Below, piece by piece: positions 16,890-24,860 of a stretch of DNA of 38,187 nucleotides. Source of the stretch: Thermoplasmatales archaeon. Lineage in GTDB: Archaea; Thermoplasmatota; Penumbrarchaeia; Penumbrarchaeales; Penumbrarchaeaceae. Within the stretch, counting starts at the first letter, position 1. Each line of letters starts with the position of its first letter. The DNA is taken from contig JAUVCN010000014.1 of the NCBI GenBank assembly GCA_030595715.1, positions 1-38,187 on the forward strand, given 5' to 3'. The notes under the pieces were generated by a model that was not told the DNA's origin, searched no databases, and was given only the letters and a program-made list of their open reading frames with translations. Position numbers and translations under genes: made by a program.

Positions 16890-17925
16890 GAGTCCCATCG
16901 TCCGTAACGGCCTCGAATTTAACGGGGCCGTCGGTCTCATCTTCATATTCCTGATATTCGGTCAGCCGTTTCTTCCAGGCTCTATTTGCCCTCACCCTGA
17001 GTGAAAAGTAAACAACGAATGCAATACCTATCAGAATGACCGCACCGGTGACATAGATCACATATGGACTTGCACCGAAGAATTTCTGGATGCCGTCCAG
17101 ATAGAGGTCGCTCACATCGATCGTTATCACGGCGTTGGATTCCTCAATATTCCCCCGACCATTGCGCTCGGACCATACCTCGATCCTGATGAGATACGAA
17201 CCCCTTGTGGTCCTGTCCCCTGTCCAGATCTTGACCTTGACCTCTTTCCTTGAACCTTCGGGGATCTGAACATTGGCCTCATCGAATTCCACTTTGATAT
17301 CCTTGTTCCTCAGTTCATCCTCATTTGCCCAATTCAGGATATATGTCTCCCCTGCATTCCCACGGTTCTCAACGATCAGGGTGAATTCCTTGCTGTCGCC
17401 CTTGTGTATCTCACCGGAACTCGACGAGAATGATATTTCAGCCGTGTAGAATGGAAGTATGTTGACGGTTGCAGAATCCTCGACGATCCCACCCTTTGTC
17501 CCGGTGGGTTGGGCAGTTGTCGTACCATCGATAACGATGGTCGGGACCTGTGTGGAGGATGTTCCAGGATGCACGGTGACATTGGCAGTGAACTCGAATA
17601 CCGGATCCTCCTGTGTAAGTGTGAAATCATAATCATCGAGTGAAACGGAGATCTCATCGGGGAAAGTTGGATCCAGGAAAACATCAACGGATTCTGCGAA
17701 CAATCCTAAGTTCAACAGTAACCTGGCACTGCAGTGGAGTTTTCCCTCGAAGGACCCGTTGAACGATATATCTATGGGAATGGATGTCTCCTCGATGGTC
17801 ACCTCTACCATATTGACCGTCTGTTCAGGGGCATCCGTGGATGAGCTTGAATGAGCCATACCCACCATGCTGATGAGCAAGATCAAAGAAATGAGGGTCA
17901 GCGATTCGGCCTTTGCTCTCACCAT
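16882..17925 (-). CDS. Membrane-anchored NEW3/CARDB-like extracellular protein
   Basis: The 347-residue protein has a signal peptide (about 6-26), two Ig-like beta domains and a C-terminal membrane helix (within VIYVTGAVILIGIAFVVYF, about 292-314) followed by a short, charged cytosolic end. The second domain (about 165-265, with GDSKEFTLIVENRGNAGETY and PEGSRKEVKVKI) matches the NEW3/CARDB style of archaeal surface proteins. The role is probably structural. The ATG at 17925 has no clear ribosome site. A TATA-like GATTAAAG about 26 bases before it would give a leaderless mRNA. It lies 65 bases downstream of the dolichol-phosphate sugar transferase gene and converges on the giant gene. Confidence 0.8.
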   Translation of the reverse strand: MVRAKAESLTLISLILLISMVGMAHSSSSTDAPEQTVNMVEVTIEETSIPIDISFNGSFEGKLHCSARLLLNLGLFAESVDVFLDPTFPDEISVSLDDYDFTLTQEDPVFEFTANVTVHPGTSSTQVPTIVIDGTTTAQPTGTKGGIVEDSATVNILPFYTAEISFSSSSGEIHKGDSKEFTLIVENRGNAGETYILNWANEDELRNKDIKVEFDEANVQIPEGSRKEVKVKIWTGDRTTRGSYLIRIEVWSERNGRGNIEESNAVITIDVSDLYLDGIQKFFGASPYVIYVTGAVILIGIAFVVYFSLRVRANRAWKKRLTEYQEYEDETDGPVKFEAVTDDGTHI

Positions 17926-17990
17926 CCGAAATCAGTTAAATGTTCCTTTAATCTTTTGGAGGATCCGGGGTAGATATCGGCAAGATCGGC

Positions 17991-19085
17991 TCATTTCTTG
18001 AATGCCCACAGCTTGGAACCTATGTAATTGATCACGGTAACTATGACTATCACACCGATGGTGAGGACCTGATAGAGGGGTTGCTCATCGATACCGAGTA
18101 GATCGACACCGACATATGTCAGGCCGAACCTTACCCCAAAAGCGATCAGGGCAACAATGGAGAACTTGATATACTGCCCTCCGGCAGATCCTTTCCTGGC
18201 ATCGAAGGTCCAGAACCTGTTCCAGATGAAGTTCCATGATACCGCCGCGGCAAAGGAGATGGACTGGGAGATCAGGTAGTCGTTCTTTCCATCTCCGAGC
18301 AGGTAGAGCATGAAGGTCAGTAGACCAAGGTCGATCAACATCCCGGTTCCGCCGACGAACAGGAACTTGAAAAATGGAGCGGAACCCGGGAAGAGATAGA
18401 GCTTTACAAGATGCTGTAAATAATTCAGAATTACCTTGGACCCAAGTTTCGATTCTCCAACCTCTCTATCTTTGAACGTGATCGGGACCTCTTTTACCTT
18501 CTTATGATCGTAATTTCCCTTCACAAGGACCTCGAGGAGGATCTTGTATCCCTTTGCCTTCAGGGGAGCTCCCTCGATCACAGATGGCCTAACGGCGAAG
18601 AAACCGGCCATGGGATCCTTGCAGGATGTCAGAGGGCGTGCAAGGGAGGATGCGCCGAAGGAAATTATCTTCCTCTTCAAGGGCCAATTCTCGATCCCTC
18701 CTCCTTTTGCATGCCTGCTCCCGACCGATATATCGTTACCGTCTTTGGCTATCGCATAGTACATATCGGGGACCTTCGTAACAGGGTGGGACATGTCGGC
18801 ATCCATTACCAGATAGATATCGCCCGTTGCATGCTCGTATCCATCCATCACGGCGGGAGAGAGGCCTCTGTTATCCTTCCTGACGATGCATCTTGTCTCC
18901 GGATAGGATGAGGATAGTTCATCCACCGCTTTCGAGGTCCCGTCAGGGGAGTCATCATCCATGACAAGGATCTCGAAAGGTATACCCTTCCCCCGGAGTA
19001 TTTCAGATACCCCTGGAATGATAAGGGGCATATTGTCCCTTTCATTGTATGTGGGAATGATAACCGAAAGCTTGTCCTTGTTCAT
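17991..19085 (-). CDS. Dolichol-phosphate mannosyltransferase-like GT2 with GtrA domain
   Basis: The 364-residue protein begins with a GT2/DPM1 catalytic domain (1-235): SVIIPTYNERDN for nucleotide-sugar binding, the DAD metal motif at 95-97, and a late GESKLG acceptor-loop motif. A four-helix GtrA-like membrane domain (about 238-362) follows. This two-domain build matches the Pyrococcus dolichol-phosphate mannose synthase. It should move a sugar from a nucleotide donor to dolichol phosphate on the inner membrane face for N-glycosylation or glycolipids; mannose against glucose cannot be decided. Surface proteins with many sequons on both sides are plausible end users. GGTG lies before the start and a TATA-like element lies at about 19125-19136. 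Confidence 0.9.
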   Translation of the reverse strand: MNKDKLSVIIPTYNERDNMPLIIPGVSEILRGKGIPFEILVMDDDSPDGTSKAVDELSSSYPETRCIVRKDNRGLSPAVMDGYEHATGDIYLVMDADMSHPVTKVPDMYYAIAKDGNDISVGSRHAKGGGIENWPLKRKIISFGASSLARPLTSCKDPMAGFFAVRPSVIEGAPLKAKGYKILLEVLVKGNYDHKKVKEVPITFKDREVGESKLGSKVILNYLQHLVKLYLFPGSAPFFKFLFVGGTGMLIDLGLLTFMLYLLGDGKNDYLISQSISFAAAVSWNFIWNRFWTFDARKGSAGGQYIKFSIVALIAFGVRFGLTYVGVDLLGIDEQPLYQVLTIGVIVIVTVINYIGSKLWAFKK

Positions 19086-19124
19086 TGAGATGACACCGCT
19101 TCAACATGCGTCATAATGTTGTCT

Positions 19125-19136
19125 GGAATATAATTG
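19125..19136 (-). promoter_or_regulatory. TATA element for the sugar transferase gene
   Basis: On the minus strand the sequence reads CAATTATATTCC. Transcription should start near 19104 and give a leader of about 18 bases including GGTG. It lies just past the strong terminator of the preceding operon, so the transferase is a separate unit. Confidence 0.45.
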
Positions 19137-19166
19137 TTACCGAAAGAACAGTATTAAAGAAAATAT

Positions 19167-19194
19167 TGAGAAGAGGTGGGTTCACCTCTTCTCA
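19167..19194 (-). terminator. Strong intrinsic-type terminator
   Basis: A perfect 12-base-pair stem, TGAGAAGAGGTG with CACCTCTTCTCA, has a four-base loop. On the minus strand it is followed by AATATTTTCTTTAATA. It begins 12 bases after the stop of the 1053-residue gene. Stem length and U-rich end make this the clearest terminator in the window. Confidence 0.85.
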
Positions 19195-19206
19195 TTCTGT
19201 ACAAAC

Positions 19207-22200
19207 TCACTGCTGAGGAGGCTTCGGGACCGGCGGGACAGGTGGAGCCTGCGCAGGGACGGGAGGTGCCGGAGGAACCACTGGCGGGGCCGGAGGAACG
19301 GCTACCGGAGCAGCAGGCGGTCTCGGCTGAGGTGGGGCCTGCGGTTGAGGTGGCTGTACCTGAGGTGGTGCTTCCGCAACCTTAGGAGGCTGCACCGGAG
19401 CAGGAGCAGGCTGTTTGGGAGCTGCTGGTGCAGGTGGTTGTGGTGCAGGTTTGGCCGGAGGCTGAACAGGTTCCGTAACAGCGCCTGACCTGACCTGGGC
19501 TGCTGCCAGCTCCTTTACGAATGAATCCTTATCCTTGCCGACCCCGGTGTCCTTGAGATACTTCTTGGAGTCGTAGGTTCCCAGTACCTCATCCTCGATG
19601 GAAGAGTCCTTCCTGGCTGCCTTGTCCTCTTCCCTCTTCTTCTCGATGAGGACCATCTTCTTTTTCTTGTCGCCATTGTACTTGACCATGAACATGAAAA
19701 GGAGGCCCATATAGATACCAACAAGAAGCACCAGCAGGGTCGTGTTGACAATGGCCATCAGGTCGTCCGGGAGAAGATCAAAGAAATCAGACCCTGTCCA
19801 CATGGCGAGGAGTGAGTGTTCTTCCTCTGGTGGGTCGTGGGTGATCCTGACGATATACTTTGTCGAATCTCTTAGACCATCAGAGTCCTCTACCTCAATG
19901 AAGAGTTCGAAATTGCCCTGCTCATCCTTCTCGACATCGCCTACATCAAACTCATAGATCGCTGACGATATTCCGAGTTTGGAATCAACAACAATGACAT
20001 CCTGAGCTCCCATGCCCTGTTCCCTCACCTTTATTGTGTATGTGAGGTCCTGCCATGAAAGACCGGATCCGAATTTGCTGCTGTCTTGGTCATTGCATCT
20101 TGTCAGATTGAACCTTAACTCGATAGTATTGCTCTTTTCGGTGGATACGAAGAACCCATCAAGATCGAGTATCTGATCGACCGTCGGGATCATGTCCTTC
20201 TCCAATCCTTTCCCATCGATCATGTCCAAGAATATGTATGAATTCGGATAATAATCAAAGAAAAGTTCGAAATTGAACCATTGGATCTGCTTCTTGCCAG
20301 CATCATCGATTATCTCCAGGGTTACCTGATATGTACCATCGTCCAGAGCTTCGGATGTACCCGGTTTCTTGGATGAATCCACCTTGAAATCGAATGAGAA
20401 ACCGCCGGATTCATTTTCCCTCTGGAACTCATCGATGACCTTTGTGATGACGGCCTCTCCCGTAGATGCATAGATGATCGCAACATTTGCCGTTACCGGG
20501 AGCTTTCCCTCTCCCCGGGGCAAGATATCGGATTTCCAATCAATATCATAGAAGATCACCTCGAAATCGATCATGTTATCGTTCTGGTTCACATGAACCT
20601 CGGTGGAACCCCCGGGTAATAGAGTATATCTCCCGTCCGGGTCCGAGATCTTTATCGAAGTGACATGGGCAGGATGTGGAGTGACTTCCGGATCGATTAT
20701 GATCGATCTTCTCAGTGTGGCCTGATATGAATTATCAAATGCAATGAAGCTGAACCAGTATTCTCCGGGTTCATACTCCTCGGTATTGAAAGTATAATTC
20801 CATTGTTGGAAGGGGACACCTCCCACCCCTGCCAGGTCGTTCGCCTCTCCGAGAACCTCGTCCTCGATATAGATGACGACCCTGTTAACGATGTTATTGG
20901 TCCCTCCGGATCTTGCCGTCCCCATGAATTCATAGATCCCTCCGATTATTGGGTCGTATTCCGTGTTGATCAATATAGTGGAGAGTACTATTTCGATCTC
21001 CAGGTTATCGTTGGAATCGAACCTTGATCTGTCGGATGCGCCCGAGGCACCTCCTTGGTCCTCTGCCTTGAAGGTGTACCAGTTGTAATGGTCATTCTCA
21101 TAGGCGATCATTTCAATCCAGGCATTACCGAGGTCATCTGTCTTGACCGGACCATCTATCGGATAAAGTGTGGTCACATCAGGTGGAACGATGTACCTTA
21201 TTGCCACATCCCCCATGGGAGCTTCCGTGTTATCTGTGACCTTCACATTTGCCCACCAGTAGATCCTCACCGATGTTCCCGCAAATCCGCTTGGAGGATT
21301 ATCACCGACATCCACCTGATAGAGCTCGGAGCCATCCCTGGCTTCCATGTAGATAGTATCACCTGTGAGGGAGGATGCGGATTCCCTCATCAGGTCGCCG
21401 GTCTTGTCAGCGTCCCAATCTATCCCACCCGCTCTTGCTCTTATATCTATGAAGGAAAGTGCATCTTCCTTATCACCGGAGGAAGATCCCGTCCTGGCCT
21501 CGATATGTGCATATGAAAGGATCAGGTCGGTTGAATATGATTCTATCAGCATACGACTATCGCCGCCCTTGTTGCTGATCGACTGGGTTCCCGAAACACC
21601 GGCATTACCGGATTTTCCATAGATTAAGGAATGCCTGATGTTTACATGATGTCCATGAATGAACAGCTCAACATCTCCTCCGACACCGGACTGCCATCCA
21701 GGCGAGAAGGAATCTCCGCCTTCACCACCGAATACCTCGATCGTGGACCCGGAAATGTTCACCATATCCGATCCGGGGGTCTTCAGCTCCAGGTTGGCTA
21801 CACCTCCGGATCCGCCATTTCCGGTTCCCCCGCTGGGGGCGCCGTCCTGTCCCTGTATATTGATATTGGAATTATTGATAACGAGGGGTGATCTCCGGGA
21901 TACGAGGGTCACCAAACAATCATTACCTGGGTCTCCGCTCGAAAGCGTCATTGTGGAATTGGAGACCGAAATGGTGGAACCGATGACCCTTATCTCATCG
22001 GCCTTGACGTTAAAGACACCTCTCTGAACGGTAAGGGTAGAGCTGATGCCTCCATCATTCTCGATCACAAGTGATGTGTTCTTGTATTGTTCTCTGCATA
22101 TGATCTCCTGGGTCACGACCGTTGTTCCAATGATGATAAGCTTTCCATCATCCTTGAACTCGATCCTTTCCCATATCCTTTCTTCCTGTGAAGATGTCTT

Positions 22201-22368
22201 CGTGATGGTAACCGTTCCATTCTCAACGGTAAGTGTATCTCCCCCACCCCTTGTTACCGACGCATCCACAACGATCTCGGGAGAATTCAGGTCCAAGATC
22301 ATCACTGAAGAGGCCAGCAGGGTAACTATCAATGCAATTGTTGCAAGAGCTCTATTGTTGTTCATCAT
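19207..22368 (-). CDS. Large surface protein: Gly-rich beta-helix, Ig-like domains, membrane anchor, Pro-rich cytosolic tail
   Basis: The 1053-residue protein has a signal peptide (about 5-25), a beta-helix (about 40-330) with Gly-rich turns (GGTGNGGSGG), and several Ig-like units (about 370-850) including YEPGEYWFSFIAFDNSY. One membrane helix (about 873-897, with LLVLLVGIYMGLLFMFMV) is followed by a Lys-rich stop-transfer segment (DKKKK), a helical charged linker, and about 88 residues built almost only of Pro, Ala, Gln and Val. The positive-inside rule puts this tail in the cytosol. Pro-rich tails commonly bind small beta domains; the partner is unknown. It is the second gene of an operon with a zinc-ribbon membrane protein: the GGGGGG ribosome site overlaps the upstream stop. 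Either of two adjacent ATGs (22368, 22365) may be used. A strong terminator follows. Confidence 0.9.
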   Translation of the reverse strand: MMNNNRALATIALIVTLLASSVMILDLNSPEIVVDASVTRGGGDTLTVENGTVTITKTSSQEERIWERIEFKDDGKLIIIGTTVVTQEIICREQYKNTSLVIENDGGISSTLTVQRGVFNVKADEIRVIGSTISVSNSTMTLSSGDPGNDCLVTLVSRRSPLVINNSNINIQGQDGAPSGGTGNGGSGGVANLELKTPGSDMVNISGSTIEVFGGEGGDSFSPGWQSGVGGDVELFIHGHHVNIRHSLIYGKSGNAGVSGTQSISNKGGDSRMLIESYSTDLILSYAHIEARTGSSSGDKEDALSFIDIRARAGGIDWDADKTGDLMRESASSLTGDTIYMEARDGSELYQVDVGDNPPSGFAGTSVRIYWWANVKVTDNTEAPMGDVAIRYIVPPDVTTLYPIDGPVKTDDLGNAWIEMIAYENDHYNWYTFKAEDQGGASGASDRSRFDSNDNLEIEIVLSTILINTEYDPIIGGIYEFMGTARSGGTNNIVNRVVIYIEDEVLGEANDLAGVGGVPFQQWNYTFNTEEYEPGEYWFSFIAFDNSYQATLRRSIIIDPEVTPHPAHVTSIKISDPDGRYTLLPGGSTEVHVNQNDNMIDFEVIFYDIDWKSDILPRGEGKLPVTANVAIIYASTGEAVITKVIDEFQRENESGGFSFDFKVDSSKKPGTSEALDDGTYQVTLEIIDDAGKKQIQWFNFELFFDYYPNSYIFLDMIDGKGLEKDMIPTVDQILDLDGFFVSTEKSNTIELRFNLTRCNDQDSSKFGSGLSWQDLTYTIKVREQGMGAQDVIVVDSKLGISSAIYEFDVGDVEKDEQGNFELFIEVEDSDGLRDSTKYIVRITHDPPEEEHSLLAMWTGSDFFDLLPDDLMAIVNTTLLVLLVGIYMGLLFMFMVKYNGDKKKKMVLIEKKREEDKAARKDSSIEDEVLGTYDSKKYLKDTGVGKDKDSFVKELAAAQVRSGAVTEPVQPPAKPAPQPPAPAAPKQPAPAPVQPPKVAEAPPQVQPPQPQAPPQPRPPAAPVAVPPAPPVVPPAPPVPAQAPPVPPVPKPPQQ

Positions 22369-22376
22369 GATCCCCC

Positions 22377-22787
22377 CTAAAGTCTCCTCCTCATGGAAAT
22401 GTCCGATGCCCTGCTCCTGCTGGATTCATATCTCCTGTCGAATAAGATCATCAGGATAAAGAACACCACGCCACCGATGAAGAACATTGCGGTAACTATC
22501 ACGTTCAGGATCGATCCACCGGCCGTAACAGTGACCAGGATCGGGATCGACAGGATGAAACTGATGATCATGAAGATAGTTGAAATGGTCTTCCATTTCT
22601 TTGAGATCTCCATACTGGTACGAAGATCGACTATCATTTTTCTCCTGATGTATTCCTCATCCTCCTGCACCACATCCTCTCTGATAAATGCATTACCACA
22701 GTAGCGGCAGGTGATATTGTCCTGCTTGGTGTCCTCCAGCCGTTTCCCACAGCTTGGACATTCTAAAAGGCGTGTTCTCTGGGCCAT
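22377..22787 (-). CDS. Zinc-ribbon two-helix membrane protein
   Basis: The 136-residue protein has an N-terminal zinc ribbon (Cys10, Cys13, Cys27 and Cys30 in ECPSCGK and CRYCGN), an acidic-helical linker, and two membrane helices (about 67-86 and 94-116). An Arg-rich end suggests that both termini are cytosolic. The family is not recognised; zinc-ribbon plus two-helix proteins are frequent in archaea and mostly uncharacterised. It lies eight bases upstream of the Pro-rich-tail surface gene, so the two are cotranscribed and may work together. GGTGAT precedes the ATG. Confidence 0.8.
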   Translation of the reverse strand: MAQRTRLLECPSCGKRLEDTKQDNITCRYCGNAFIREDVVQEDEEYIRRKMIVDLRTSMEISKKWKTISTIFMIISFILSIPILVTVTAGGSILNVIVTAMFFIGGVVFFILMILFDRRYESSRSRASDISMRRRL

Positions 22788-22811
22788 AGTATCACCGCGA
22801 AAACATGATTT

Positions 22812-22824
22812 CGCAATATATACC
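22812..22824 (-). promoter_or_regulatory. TATA box for the zinc-ribbon and surface protein operon
   Basis: On the minus strand GGTATATATTGCG is a good TATA element about 30 bases before the ATG at 22787, so the leader is very short. Confidence 0.55.
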
Positions 22825-22936
22825 TTTCTAGAATATCAAGAGGGTTTTCACCGATAATGATCGATTTTCCGGCTCCCGGGCTCAATTTTCTGAAAAGATT
22901 GAATACCACAGAGGACCTTATACGGACGGTGAGACC

Positions 22937-24214
22937 TTGGACCTCAGACAAGTCCTTTCGAAGATAGACGTCAGGGAACTGGATAGCGAAGTAGACCCCT
23001 ACCTTGAAGCATCCGAGATCTGTGGAAAGGATCTCGATAGAACCTGGATATCGGACGCGAAAGGATTCCCGGGATGGAAACTTGCCGGGAATATCTATTC
23101 GAGAAGGGATACGCTTGCCCTGGCCCTCGGGGTCCCCAATGCGGGAATAACAGATGCAATGATGAATGGCGCATCACGCCTACAACCTGTCGTTGTCACG
23201 GAAATGGGTCCCGATCGTTCGGAAGTTAATGTGAAGGACATCCCATTCCCTACGTATTACAAGGGCGATGGTGGACCCTATGTAACATCCGGAATATTCC
23301 ATGCAGGATCGGGTGACAGCAAGAACCTGAGCTTCCACAGGATGATGTACATGGGAGGGAACAGGTTCGCTGTGAGGGTTGTTCCACGCCATCTGATGGC
23401 CCTGATGAACATGGCCAGAGATTCCAGTGAGGACCTGCGGGCGGTTGTTTCTATCGGTGCGGACCCTTACAGTCTCCTTGCAGGTTCCACTACAATGGGA
23501 TTCGGAGAGGATGAGTTCGAGGTAGCCTCATCTTTGAAGAAAGCGGCCACAGGGGAACCGTTGGAGGTCTTTGAACCGGATGGAAAGGGATTGATGGCCC
23601 CATCCGGTGCAGAGGTGGTCCTCGTTGGAAGGTTCACAGGTGAAAAGGCCCCGGAAGGACCCTTTGTTGATATCACATCCACATATGATCGTGTTGGCCT
23701 GGACCCGGGTGAACCTGTATTCGAGGTGGAAAAAGCATTCGTCAGAAAGGACCCGATAATGCATGTTCTTCTCCCGGGAGGATTCGAGCACTATTTGATG
23801 ATGGGAATACCAAAGGAACCTTCCATCAAAGCATCCGTCTCAAAGGTGGTTCCATCTGTCCATGGTGTCAGACTTACAGAAGGAGGATGCTGCTGGCTCC
23901 ATGGCGTCATATCCATCACACAGCAAAAACAGGGTGATTCCAAGAATGCGATCATGGCGGCTTTCTCGGGTCATCCGTCCATGAAAAGGGTCATTGTTGT
24001 CGATAAGGATATTGACATATTCGACGATCATCAGGTGGAATGGGCCCTGGCCACCAGATTCCAGGCCCATCGAGATATGGTGATCATCCCCGAAGCCAGG
24101 GGTTCGACCCTTGATCCATCATCGGACAGAGAGAATAGAACGACCACCAAACTTGGAATGGATGCTACCATCCCCATTGGAAGGGGAGAGGAATTCAAAA
24201 AGGTGGATGGATAG
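22937..24214 (+). CDS. UbiD-family prenylated-FMN decarboxylase, probable anhydromevalonate phosphate decarboxylase
   Basis: The 425-residue length fits the short archaeal UbiD branch. The N-terminus (MDLRQVLSKI, then VDPYLEASEI) is typical, as is DHQVEWALATRFQ at 364-376, with Glu368 in the conserved EWAxxxR motif near prenylated FMN. The archaeal enzyme studied in Aeropyrum decarboxylates trans-anhydromevalonate 5-phosphate to isopentenyl phosphate in the modified mevalonate pathway. This is the most likely role, though other UbiD aromatic or acrylic acid substrates cannot be excluded. The start is TTG 22937, with GGTGA and a four-base spacer; no in-frame ATG exists upstream before a stop near 22833. 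It needs UbiX-made cofactor, and no ubiX is in the window. Confidence 0.85.
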   Translation: MDLRQVLSKIDVRELDSEVDPYLEASEICGKDLDRTWISDAKGFPGWKLAGNIYSRRDTLALALGVPNAGITDAMMNGASRLQPVVVTEMGPDRSEVNVKDIPFPTYYKGDGGPYVTSGIFHAGSGDSKNLSFHRMMYMGGNRFAVRVVPRHLMALMNMARDSSEDLRAVVSIGADPYSLLAGSTTMGFGEDEFEVASSLKKAATGEPLEVFEPDGKGLMAPSGAEVVLVGRFTGEKAPEGPFVDITSTYDRVGLDPGEPVFEVEKAFVRKDPIMHVLLPGGFEHYLMMGIPKEPSIKASVSKVVPSVHGVRLTEGGCCWLHGVISITQQKQGDSKNAIMAAFSGHPSMKRVIVVDKDIDIFDDHQVEWALATRFQAHRDMVIIPEARGSTLDPSSDRENRTTTKLGMDATIPIGRGEEFKKVDG

Positions 24215-24247
24215 ACCGGAAACTTAAATTCCACAGAGGTAATAGAT

Positions 24248-24853
24248 ATGTCCGTGAAGGGAACCAGGATCACCTTGATGACAATAGCTGTCATTTCGAT
24301 AATCTCAGCGGTCCTGACATCCGGTTGCTTCCATACTGGATCGTCCAGGGACCTCTTCTTCCCTCCCGATGATGACCCAATCGAGTTCAATAGGGGAACC
24401 ATTGGTTCTACGAGACATAATTTCACAGGCGCGTTCACGGAGTCGACCGTCTCCTTTGGAGCCGAGGAAAGGGTCCTGACGGTTGACAATTTCTATATTG
24501 GAGAGGGGGGGGCTGACCTCTATATCTGGACACAGGTACATTTCGGTGCGGATGATTCCGGAACTATAGATTTCAAGAGATATGTCCATGTAAAACTGAT
24601 CTATGAGCCTGGATCGGATAAGGAAAGGATCATTTCCCAGAGCCTTTACTCGCCGCAAGGCAATGGCAGATATTACAAGACAGAATTGATGGATACCATC
24701 AACAATACGGGAGAGGGGCTCTACTCTTTGCGGGCAGAGGCGGTTGGTACAGCGGTTCAGGAGGGGGATGTCCTCTTCTATGACTGGTTCTTCTTCACCG
24801 TGAACGGTGTGTTCTCGGACCGGTCCTACAACAATAATGCCCCGGATAAATGA
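24248..24853 (+). CDS. Archaeal lipoprotein of unknown function
   Basis: The 201-residue protein has a basic start (MSVKGTR), a hydrophobic signal (about 8-24) and a lipobox LTSGC with Cys27, so a lipid-anchored outer-face protein is expected. The rest is a beta-rich domain (about 60-190) with GGADLYIWTQVHF and DVLFYDWFFFTV. The family is not recognised. It starts 33 bases after the UbiD stop with GAGGTAA before the ATG, and could be cotranscribed or use the A/T-rich ACTTAAATT just upstream. It converges with the MscS gene eight bases on. Confidence 0.75.
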   Translation: MSVKGTRITLMTIAVISIISAVLTSGCFHTGSSRDLFFPPDDDPIEFNRGTIGSTRHNFTGAFTESTVSFGAEERVLTVDNFYIGEGGADLYIWTQVHFGADDSGTIDFKRYVHVKLIYEPGSDKERIISQSLYSPQGNGRYYKTELMDTINNTGEGLYSLRAEAVGTAVQEGDVLFYDWFFFTVNGVFSDRSYNNNAPDK

Positions 24854-24860
24854 GGAGAGC

